Below, piece after piece: positions 19,891 to 29,340 of a stretch of DNA of 64,000 nt. Origin of the DNA: Citrobacter sp. 18056 (GTDB lineage: Bacteria > Pseudomonadota > Gammaproteobacteria > Enterobacterales > Enterobacteriaceae); NCBI GenBank assembly GCA_902706235.1, contig CACSJR010000008.1:1-64000 (forward strand), given 5' to 3'. Made by a program: the position numbers and the translations under genes. Each line of letters begins with the position of its first letter. Positions within the stretch are counted from its first letter, which is position 1. The notes under the pieces were generated by a model that saw nothing but the letters and a program-made list of their open reading frames with translations, had not been told where the DNA came from and did not search any database.

Positions 19891-20931
19891 ATGTTTTCCG
19901 CCTTGTGCCGCCGCCTTGTTCCTCTGGCGTTAGGCGCATGCTTTACGGCGTCTGCCTTTGCCGCATCGACTCCCACTGGCGCCATTGCCAACCAGCAAGC
20001 CCGTTATATCGCCACTTATTTTCCCGGCCGCATGACCGGCAGCCCGGCTGAAATGCTGTCAGCGGATTACGTGCGCCAGCAGTTTGCGCAGATGGGTTAT
20101 GAAAGCGATATTCGCACCTTTAACAGCCGCTATCTTTACACCACTAAAGATAAGCGCCAGAACTGGCACAAAATCACCGGCAGTACGGTTATCGCCGCGC
20201 ATGAAGGCAAAGCCAGCCAGCAGATTATCGTCATGGCGCATCTCGACACTTACGCGCCGCACAGTGATACGGATGTCGAAAACAATCTCGGCGGCCTGAC
20301 GCTGCAAGGTATCGACGATAACGCGATGGGCGTGGGCGTATTGCTGGAACTGGCGGAACGTTTAAAGAATATCCCTACCGAGTACAGCATCCGCTTTATC
20401 GCTACCAGCGGTGAAGAGGAAGGCAAACTGGGCGCAGAGAACCTGCTGCAACGCATGAGCGCCGCGGAAAGGAAAAATACGCTGCTGGTTATCAATCTCG
20501 ATAACCTGGTCGTGGGCGACAAACTCTATTTCAATAGCGGGAAATCAACGCCTGCCTCGGTCCGTAAACTGACCCGAGATCGCGCACTCAGCATCGCCCG
20601 CAGGCATGGCATTCAGGCGGCTATCAATCCGGGTCTGAACGCCAACTATCCGAAAGGCACGGGCTGCTGCAACGACGCAGAAGTGTTTGATAACGCGGGG
20701 ATCCCGGTCCTTTCCGTCGAAGCCACCAACTGGTCACTCGGCAAAAAAGACGGTTTTCAGCAGCGGGCGAAATCCCGCTCCTTCCCGGATGGCACCAGCT
20801 GGCATAACGTGCGTCTCGACAACCTGCAGTACATCGACAAAACCCTGCCCGGCCGTATTGAGCACCGTGGTCGCGACGTCGTAAAAATCATGCTGCCGCT
20901 GGTGAAAGAACTGGCGAAGGCGGGGAAATAA
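19891..20931 (+). CDS. Alkaline phosphatase isozyme conversion aminopeptidase Iap
   Basis: The protein is 346 aa with an N-terminal signal peptide (LVPLALGACFTASAFAAS, cleaved around residue 25). It is a periplasmic M28-family zinc aminopeptidase that trims the N-terminal Arg of alkaline phosphatase. Metal-binding motifs are visible: MAHLDTYAPHSDTD, GIDDNAMGVG, TSGEEEGKLGAE and the LSVEATNW region. As in E. coli it borders the CRISPR array; the leader-distal repeat begins 14 bp after its stop. Confidence 0.96.
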   Translation: MFSALCRRLVPLALGACFTASAFAASTPTGAIANQQARYIATYFPGRMTGSPAEMLSADYVRQQFAQMGYESDIRTFNSRYLYTTKDKRQNWHKITGSTVIAAHEGKASQQIIVMAHLDTYAPHSDTDVENNLGGLTLQGIDDNAMGVGVLLELAERLKNIPTEYSIRFIATSGEEEGKLGAENLLQRMSAAERKNTLLVINLDNLVVGDKLYFNSGKSTPASVRKLTRDRALSIARRHGIQAAINPGLNANYPKGTGCCNDAEVFDNAGIPVLSVEATNWSLGKKDGFQQRAKSRSFPDGTSWHNVRLDNLQYIDKTLPGRIEHRGRDVVKIMLPLVKELAKAGK

Positions 20932-20945
20932 CCTCCCTTCAGATC

Positions 20946-23415
20946 CTATTTAGCCCCGCTGGCGCGGGGAACACTATCCCGTTATCGACCTGATCGCGTT
21001 CAAAGACGGTTTATCCCCGCTGGCGCGGGGAACACGTTTGCCTCCTGATTGTCATGCGGCTGATGTTCGGTTTATCCCCGCTGGCGCGGGGAACACTTTT
21101 TTATATTGGCTGGGGTTACTGTCCAGCCCGGTTTATCCCCGCTGGCGCGGGGAACACAAATCCTCAATGCTCACATCTTGATAGGTAAACGGTTTATCCC
21201 CGCTGGCGCGGGGAACACAAACAATCAAGTTCGGGGTAATCGCGTCCCCCCGGTTTATCCCCGCTGGCGCGGGGAACACAGTTTCAGCATCAACGGCAGA
21301 CATGGTTATGCCGGTTTATCCCCGCTGGCGCGGGGAACACAGCAACAGAACAGAAACCCTACTCACTGAATTCGGTTTATCCCCGCTGGCGCGGGGAACA
21401 CGAATGTTGCAGCCATCGTAAGGTAGATGGAGCCGGTTTATCCCCGCTGGCGCGGGGAACACCCGGTTGTCGTGACAGGGCTGTTAGTCGCTATCGGTTT
21501 ATCCCCGCTGGCGCGGGGAACACACTTACACGCTCACGGTTCCAGATCACCATTTCGGTTTATCCCCGCTGGCGCGGGGAACACATGCGTGGCACATCGC
21601 CCAACAGCTGTACCAGCGGTTTATCCCCGCTGGCGCGGGGAACACGAGTTCTACCACAAAGAAACTGGCAGCCGTCACGGTTTATCCCCGCTGGCGCGGG
21701 GAACACAATGCCACCGGCGTGAATTACGTGTTTTCCATCGGTTTATCCCCGCTGGCGCGGGGAACACGAGCGTGTTGCGCAGGTTACGCTGACCGTTAAC
21801 GGTTTATCCCCGCTGGCGCGGGGAACACGACGGTGTAACGGCGCAGCACGCTGAGATTGACGGTTTATCCCCGCTGGCGCGGGGAACACCCCACCATGTT
21901 GCGTCGATCGACATCTTTAACCGGTTTATCCCCGCTGGCGCGGGGAACACTGTTCGTTACCCCATGGATCGCGAGTTAATACCGGTTTATCCCCGCTGGC
22001 GCGGGGAACACCATTCCAGCGCTGCGCCGCATTATCAGCAATGCGGTTTATCCCCGCTGGCGCGGGGAACACTCGGTAACTCCCAAAACGATATCGGCGG
22101 CAGGAGGTTTATCCCCGCTGGCGCGGGGAACACATGAGTTGCCACGGATGGCAATCAATTGCGCGCGGTTTATCCCCGCTGGCGCGGGGAACACTTGAAT
22201 GGCAGAGCGAAGGCGAGGGGACCAGGCGGTTTATCCCCGCTGGCGCGGGGAACACGCATCAAGCCACTGATTAACGCCCGGTGCCTCCGGTTTATCCCCG
22301 CTGGCGCGGGGAACACTTCATTTTCATTATCTCAAACAGAATTTTATGCGGTTTATCCCCGCTGGCGCGGGGAACACGAATACAGACCGAATGAGGCCGT
22401 CAACGCGCGCGGTTTATCCCCGCTGGCGCGGGGAACACCTACACCCTGATTATGGTGGGGCGTGTGGGGGCGGTTTATCCCCGCTGGCGCGGGGAACACG
22501 ATGCTTACACCACCGACAGACAGCTGCGAAACGGTTTATCCCCGCTGGCGCGGGGAACACGGTATGCAGGAAGGCGACAGCAAAACCCGAATCGGTTTAT
22601 CCCCGCTGGCGCGGGGAACACCGCTCTTGCTCGGCAGCATTTATTCCGGTGAGCGGTTTATCCCCGCTGGCGCGGGGAACACCAGCCATTCGGAGTCAGA
22701 AGAGCCGCAATATTCGGTTTATCCCCGCTGGCGCGGGGAACACCGGTTACTGAGACGGAAAAGCAGATTGACGAGCGGTTTATCCCCGCTGGCGCGGGGA
22801 ACACAATTCACGGTGTGCCTTATCCCTGCCCTGTGCCGGTTTATCCCCGCTGGCGCGGGGAACACAATCCCGAAAAGTTCGTCGTTCGGCACGATCCCGG
22901 TTTATCCCCGCTGGCGCGGGGAACACGACATGAACGCCGAAGGCATGACCATAGAAAACGGTTTATCCCCGCTGGCGCGGGGAACACGTACGCCCCACGC
23001 TTGACGGCAAGCTCTATCCCGGTTTATCCCCGCTGGCGCGGGGAACACTGCGGTACGGATATCAGCGCCGCCCCATATCTCCGGTTTATCCCCGCTGGCG
23101 CGGGGAACACTTATCCAGCTTATCCCGTTCAAAGATTTCTACCGGTTTATCCCCGCTGGCGCGGGGAACACATGGAAAACGCGCTGTTGTTGTTAATACG
23201 CCGCGGTTTATCCCCGCTGGCGCGGGGAACACCCGGTGAAAATGGAATGGGCGAAGCAAGAGGGCGGTTTATCCCCGCTGGCGCGGGGAACACGGATAAA
23301 CATGGCGGCGCTGTTAAACGTCGTGCGGTTTATCCCCGCTGGCGCGGGGAACACGCAATAGTCCACGGGGTCAACGCTCATGATTTCGGTTTATCCCCGC
23401 TGGCGCGGGGAACAC
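20946..23415 (-). CRISPR. Type I-E CRISPR array, 41 repeats and 40 spacers
   Basis: A 29-bp repeat (plus-strand start CGGTTTATCCCCGCTGG, end CGGGGAACAC) recurs every 61 bp with 32-bp spacers. The spacer at 23049-23081 is 33 bp. The inner palindrome CCCCGC/GCGGGG forms the crRNA stem cut by Cas6e. The repeat at 20946, next to iap, has three changes in its first seven bases and marks the old leader-distal end; the repeat at 22105 starts with A instead of C. Transcription is leftward from the leader beside cas2. No two spacers are identical. Many 5'-3' frames of repeating RFIPAGAGNT/GLSPLARGT-type peptides here are translation artefacts of the repeat. Confidence 0.99.
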
Positions 23416-23508
23416 TCTTAAAATATATCATTGATTTACAATAATTTTTCAACAGCAAGAAGATCTACCAACTATTTCTGATTTTTAAGGAACTGTAACT
23501 TATTGATT
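23416..23508 (-). promoter_or_regulatory. CRISPR leader with a candidate IHF site
   Basis: This 93-bp AT-rich segment lies between the cas2 stop and the first (newest) repeat. Read toward the array, AATCAATGATATA at 23436-23424 fits the IHF consensus WATCAANNNNTTR with one mismatch and ends 8 nt before the repeat, close to the spot where IHF bends the E. coli leader for Cas1-Cas2 integration. Confidence 0.65.
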
Positions 23509-24713
<1,205 letters not shown>

Positions 24714-24717
24714 CGCG

Positions 24718-25371
24718 TTATCCTCTTCTGATCAGCAGCAGCCCACATCCCAGCCCCTTACTTTTACCGAGTCCTTTTCGTAACGTGGCTAAAAACAGCT
24801 CTGCGTTGGTCACACGCAAACGCCCACTAAAATCAACACTGGTGAAGCAAACAGGCCGCTCCCCCGTTTTACGCAAACAGCTTTGCTGTTGATGGCTGAC
24901 CACCTCAACGTCGGTATCATTGACTAAAAAGCCGCTTTTATCAGCTTGCCCTCTTAACCATTTCTTTGCCGCACTCAGCTGTAGGGCTGCGTATTCTGCG
25001 GGCTCAAGCCCTTTTTTCCTTGCCTGAAACTTCGCATCCATCATGACATCGCTACGTTTACCCTGACGCGTGACAACCGGATTTACCCGCAACGAAAAAG
25101 ACAACGTCATCCCTTCAACAAGCTGCGGCTGGAAAGGTTTTGTCTCAACGCTAAACATGTTGTGGTCAACCCGTGGGGCGACATCGGAAAGCAGGTAAAA
25201 ACAGGCGCCTGAGGACGTGAGTTCATGGCGGAATAAAAAGCGCCGTTCCTGCTGATCGGGAAAAAGCTGCCATAACCACTGATGGCTGGCGTAAGGGCTG
25301 GTATGCTGCCATTTCTGTAACATCGCAGGCGTGAGTTTGTTTTGATCAAGTATGACGCGTGAGAAAAACAT
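24718..25371 (-). CDS. Cas6e crRNA endonuclease
   Basis: The protein is 217 aa from MFFSRVILDQ, whose ATG overlaps the cas5e stop (TAATG); 18 upstream in-frame codons lie within cas5e and are not conserved. It cleaves the array transcript in each repeat stem and stays bound in Cascade. Two ferredoxin-like folds are expected; the likely catalytic His30 is in SHQWLWQLF, and the Gly-rich KSKGLGCGLLLI loop near the C-terminus is typical. It is longer than E. coli Cas6e (199 aa). Confidence 0.96.
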   Translation of the reverse strand: MFFSRVILDQNKLTPAMLQKWQHTSPYASHQWLWQLFPDQQERRFLFRHELTSSGACFYLLSDVAPRVDHNMFSVETKPFQPQLVEGMTLSFSLRVNPVVTRQGKRSDVMMDAKFQARKKGLEPAEYAALQLSAAKKWLRGQADKSGFLVNDTDVEVVSHQQQSCLRKTGERPVCFTSVDFSGRLRVTNAELFLATLRKGLGKSKGLGCGLLLIRRG

Positions 25372-26105
25372 TATTCTTCCTCCCTGAGGTAGCCTGAATG
25401 CTGTTGTCGCGTCGTGAACTGCCAACGCAACTTACTCAGAGGCTGATCATTTCGTTGTACTGTCGCGACCTCGGTAACTCCCTCATGCTGTCCTTCCCAT
25501 ACACACCACTTTTGGTCGTGAGTGATAAGGCTCAGATCCGGACACAACAGCCCATACTCTTCCTGCTCGCGGGCCTGACGGAATACAGCCGCGAGTGTTC
25601 CTGAAAGAATGACCGGCGCCAGCGGTAAAGCCAGAGGACAACTTTTGCGCCCCAAATATAATGTAAATACCGGATGCGCCAGCGCCTCAGCCAATACATC
25701 CAGGCTAAAGGGGACTTCAGGGGTTTCCTGCACAGCGATATGGTAGTACGCATCGCAGCGGTACTCGCGTGAAGTTATCATGGTGCCCACGTCTTCAGGC
25801 ACCTGCGTCAGCTCATCTCGCCGGGTGTAGTAACGGCGTTTGCGGTTTTCTTTCGGCACCTGAACCGTGTGGTAATCACGCAACCATTGCTCATTGTTCG
25901 ACAACGGTCGGATGGCAAAACGATAATGCTGATTAAACGCCTGCAGGCACTGTTCATCTTCGCGTTTTATCCCCAGCGCGGCAGCCAGCAGGCCAAGCAA
26001 AGCAGAGCGGCTGGGTAAGGCCGCCGTGTGACGCACTTCGCCAATCGCCGCTTCCCCCCATGATGCCAGGGGGGCGTAGAGCTGAAAAACCAGATATCGG
26101 GACAT
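25371..26105 (-). CDS. Cascade subunit Cas5e (CasD)
   Basis: The protein is 244 aa from MSRYLVFQLYAPLASWGEAA with a GGAG site before the ATG; 22 upstream in-frame codons lie in cas7. The RAMP-type N-terminus (FQLYAPLASWG) and HTAALPSRSALLGLLAAALG are typical of Cas5e, which caps the 5' handle of the crRNA in Cascade. Confidence 0.96.
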   Translation of the reverse strand: MSRYLVFQLYAPLASWGEAAIGEVRHTAALPSRSALLGLLAAALGIKREDEQCLQAFNQHYRFAIRPLSNNEQWLRDYHTVQVPKENRKRRYYTRRDELTQVPEDVGTMITSREYRCDAYYHIAVQETPEVPFSLDVLAEALAHPVFTLYLGRKSCPLALPLAPVILSGTLAAVFRQAREQEEYGLLCPDLSLITHDQKWCVWEGQHEGVTEVATVQRNDQPLSKLRWQFTTRQQHSGYLREEE

Positions 26106-26118
26106 AATCGCTCCTTGA

Positions 26119-27177
26119 CTAGCTGACAAAATCCAGCAGAGCCTGAAGCGAACCCTCGCCTGATTCCACATTCATTTCATAGCTACGCTCATCGCTTTTT
26201 TGCCCATATACGCGAGCAAACTTTTGCTGTTGCTGCTGTAACCTTGCAATGGCCTGAGTCTGCTGATCCTCACCCCGCACCGGATTAAAGAAAGCAACGG
26301 ATAACGCTCGCGGCTGCTGCGTTCCACGCTCGGCGAGGGCATAAGAGGCATACACCCGTGAGGCGAAACTATTTTGTTTACCGGTCGGAGAAACGGTCAA
26401 TGCGGTTTCCGTTAGTGCGCGAACGGTTTTCGCCACCAGCGCTTCATCATGGTTCAGGTTCTCCAGCAGCAAATCGCGATTAATACAGAGGTAACTGTAA
26501 AACAGTGCCGATGCGAATCCCTGCTCTCCCATGTGAGCCGAGCCTGCGTCCTCCTCTTTACGATTCAGATCGTCCACGGCAGTGAAGAAATCCTCTTCAA
26601 CAGTAACCGCACTCACCCCTAACGCATGAGCGACCTGGCACGCCGCCTCAACATTGAAACCAGGATCGGACGCCAACATCCTGCCAAATAAAGCAATATC
26701 CACGCTCTGAACGTTGGCGCGCAGCAGTTTTAATTCATCGTCGTTCGGTTCGCGTTTTTCAGCCACCAGCACGTTTACCAGTTGCATCGTTTTCTGCTGC
26801 TCTTCCGGGCTAAGATGCACCAGTTGTTCAATATCGAGATTATCCAGCGGAGATTTTGCGTTCTTATCGGCTTTCAACTTTCCGAATTGTCCGGCAATTT
26901 TTGCCGCAATAGATAACGCATCTTTTTCAGCAACATCACCGCTGCGCAATGCCTGATAGATTTCCCGACCAAAGCGGCGCGTGCGGGTGCCGATGAATTC
27001 ACTTAATGCGCACTGAAATGTTTCGGAGGTGCGCCAGGCGCGTTTGAGGCTTTGTGAAGAAATACGCAAACGCTCAACGCCTCCCATAATCGCCGTCTTA
27101 GGGCGTCCGGTATCGTCACGGTTTAAATTGGCTGGCGCATAGGCGGTTAACAGGTGTAGCTGAATGAATGTGGTCAT
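26119..27177 (-). CDS. Cascade backbone subunit Cas7e (CasC/Cse4)
   Basis: The protein is 352 aa. Six copies form the Cascade backbone along the crRNA. The N-terminus (LLTAYAPANLNRDDTGRPKT) and RISSQSLKRAWR, GSAHMGEQGFASALFYSY and QNSFASRVYASYAL motifs are those of the family. It lies 11 bp after cse2 and 13 bp before cas5e. Confidence 0.97.
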   Translation of the reverse strand: MTTFIQLHLLTAYAPANLNRDDTGRPKTAIMGGVERLRISSQSLKRAWRTSETFQCALSEFIGTRTRRFGREIYQALRSGDVAEKDALSIAAKIAGQFGKLKADKNAKSPLDNLDIEQLVHLSPEEQQKTMQLVNVLVAEKREPNDDELKLLRANVQSVDIALFGRMLASDPGFNVEAACQVAHALGVSAVTVEEDFFTAVDDLNRKEEDAGSAHMGEQGFASALFYSYLCINRDLLLENLNHDEALVAKTVRALTETALTVSPTGKQNSFASRVYASYALAERGTQQPRALSVAFFNPVRGEDQQTQAIARLQQQQQKFARVYGQKSDERSYEMNVESGEGSLQALLDFVS

Positions 27178-27188
27178 CGTTATTGTCC

Positions 27189-27791
27189 TTAATGTTTAAC
27201 AGAAACTTTTTCTTTTGCCTGAAGATATTCACTGGCCCAGCGAACGCTAATGCGCTTGAAAGGATCGCTTTGCGCAGGCAAACATTGCTCACGCGCATGC
27301 CATTCGCGCATCCACTGAAAGATTCCGTCAGCCAGCGACACCACGTTCACCCCTTCGTCGCCACGCAACTTTACCGCGCGGGTTAACTGACTACAGAGTT
27401 CAGTCGGGGTACGAATAGCCAGCAAACGGTCGAAGCGCAAACGGGAAAGGTATGGTGTGCTTTTGTGCTCTTTACCCAACTGACGAGCGAAGCACTCTTG
27501 CGGGTTATCTTTACGAGCGTGAGCAACAACACTGGCAAAAATGGCCAGTGCCAGTGTGTCGCTTGGTTGAAAATTTACGTGGTTGCGTAATGACTGCATC
27601 AGGACCTGAAAACTTTCAGTGGTTAACGCGCCGTACGGCTGTGCGCAACGCCGTAATTCAGCGCGCCAGGCCCGCCCATTGCCACCGTCATGGTGATAGC
27701 GCTCCTGTAAATAGCTGTACCAACGCCTTATTTCGCCCGTCGCGGCTTGCCCGGTAAATACCACGGGCTTGCTGGTATCCATTTCAGACAT
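27189..27791 (-). CDS. Cascade small subunit Cse2 (Cas11/CasB)
   Basis: The protein is 200 aa, all-helical by composition. Two copies per Cascade stabilise the target and displaced strands. Typical segments are WYSYLQERYHHDGGNGRAWR and STPYLSRLRFDRLLAIRT. Its start overlaps cse1 by 8 bp. An ATG three codons later is an alternative. Confidence 0.95.
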   Translation of the reverse strand: MSEMDTSKPVVFTGQAATGEIRRWYSYLQERYHHDGGNGRAWRAELRRCAQPYGALTTESFQVLMQSLRNHVNFQPSDTLALAIFASVVAHARKDNPQECFARQLGKEHKSTPYLSRLRFDRLLAIRTPTELCSQLTRAVKLRGDEGVNVVSLADGIFQWMREWHAREQCLPAQSDPFKRISVRWASEYLQAKEKVSVKH

Positions 27792-29340
27792 GTTCCTTCT
27801 CCTCTCGCTCGCGGGTTAGTGCCAGTAATTTTTTATGGCTTTTCTGCTTGTTGATATTTTTATGCAATGCCAGTCGGGCGGTTAAGACACGGCATAAATC
27901 CGCGACTTCATCCGGATTGGTGAACGCCCGCGCATCAAAGGCAGAAAATAGATAATCGCGTATTGCGGTTTGCCATTGACGCAATGCTTCACGCGCCTGC
28001 GGGTACGCACTGGACGGATAGAGATTCAGTTGTTGCCAGAGCCAGTGAAAATCAGCTTCCGTTTGTTGCCAGAACGCGATATCAATGGCGCTAAAATCGC
28101 CTTTCGCCTCTTTCGGGCTGGCAAACCAGGCTTCTTTTAAAGCCTGTCTCAACAGGGGCAGGCTGTTTTGCGCCAGCTCAATCGCCTGTTGCAGAAGGTT
28201 TTTCAGTTCGCCCTCCTGCGTTAGCGACGAGACAGGCAGATGATGCTCATACCAGCAACGAGATTTGGCATTATCCATATCAAAACCAAAGCACCACAAA
28301 CGGGTTTGCCGCGGCAATGGATTAAGACGAACCACTTTGGCGGGAAGAGTGCAATTCTGGTTATCTTCTAATTCGATAACCAGTCCCAGCCAGTCCTTAT
28401 AAGCTAGCCCGCCAGGCTGGCCTTTTAGCGGCAGCAAAGGCGCGCTGGCCTCTTTCAATCCCTGACGATACGGAGAGAGCGGATGGACCCAGCCGTCATA
28501 CTGCACACCGTAATTTTTGCTGCGGATCTGGCTGAGTAAGTTCTCGCTGTACTCACCGCACACATCACAACTCCCGCTGCGCTGATGTTCAAAATCAATT
28601 TCAAGGCGACGCGGCATACCCCAGTACGCCTGTAACGGGTGTGAGTTCTCCGGGGTGACAATGTTTTTCGGCGTTTCGCTACTGCGGGTTTCAGCCAGCC
28701 AGGGGAAGATCAGCGGCAGCTGTTGCTGCTGCCATTTTGCGGGGGATGGCATCACATTGAGCCAAAGTTTCCGCCATAGCGGTGCATTGTCTTCTGTGGG
28801 CACCAGTAGCGTGGTCATTGGCCCGCCCCCTCGCATACTGGTCCGAAAACCCGCCCCACCAGCCGGAGAATTCGTTTGCACGGTGAACAGCGCCATCGCC
28901 GTACAGTGAGGGCAAAAGTGCTGATAGCGACTGCGTTTTACGAAATGATCTTTATTCAGTTTGAGGGCGTTGCCGCCTGGCGAATCAATCAACAATCCCG
29001 AAACAGAGGACAGCTCAACGGCCAGCGTCGAAAAATCCTGCAAAAATGCCGGCTTCTGCGGACCAAAGTGAAAGGCTTGCTCAATACGCGCCAGTGCCTG
29101 ATGTAACGTTTGCCTGTCCAGCCCCTGCTCCCAAACCTCCTCCCACTCTTCTTCATCTTCCGGTGCCACCGCGGTTTGCAACATGCCGATGAGCAGTTGC
29201 CACCCGGCGCCCTGAAAATCGGCTCTGGGCCAGGCCAGGTCGATAATTTCGTTATCCGCCAGTTCTCGTGGCGAAATCTTCCTGCGCTGCCCGTTGCTAT
29301 CCAGCACCGGCAACCAGGCCTCTTCGATTAAGGAAAACAT
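27784..29340 (-). CDS. Cascade large subunit Cse1 (Cas8e/CasA)
   Basis: The protein is 518 aa (E. coli 502). It reads the PAM and recruits Cas3. The N-terminus (LIEEAWLPVLDSNGQRRKIS), a CPHCTA and later CDVCGEY pair of Cys motifs, and the loop TNSPAGGAGFRTSMRGGGP that contacts the PAM-side DNA are visible, followed by a helical C-terminal bundle. It overlaps cas3 by 13 bp and cse2 by 8 bp. Confidence 0.96.
   Translation of the reverse strand: MFSLIEEAWLPVLDSNGQRRKISPRELADNEIIDLAWPRADFQGAGWQLLIGMLQTAVAPEDEEEWEEVWEQGLDRQTLHQALARIEQAFHFGPQKPAFLQDFSTLAVELSSVSGLLIDSPGGNALKLNKDHFVKRSRYQHFCPHCTAMALFTVQTNSPAGGAGFRTSMRGGGPMTTLLVPTEDNAPLWRKLWLNVMPSPAKWQQQQLPLIFPWLAETRSSETPKNIVTPENSHPLQAYWGMPRRLEIDFEHQRSGSCDVCGEYSENLLSQIRSKNYGVQYDGWVHPLSPYRQGLKEASAPLLPLKGQPGGLAYKDWLGLVIELEDNQNCTLPAKVVRLNPLPRQTRLWCFGFDMDNAKSRCWYEHHLPVSSLTQEGELKNLLQQAIELAQNSLPLLRQALKEAWFASPKEAKGDFSAIDIAFWQQTEADFHWLWQQLNLYPSSAYPQAREALRQWQTAIRDYLFSAFDARAFTNPDEVADLCRVLTARLALHKNINKQKSHKKLLALTREREEKEHV

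Noticed and set aside
21106..23444. Several plus-strand open frames across the CRISPR array with repeating peptides such as RFIPAGAGNT and GLSPLARGT
   Set aside because: They are translations of the CRISPR repeat; period 61 rotates the three frames. This is a familiar annotation artefact.
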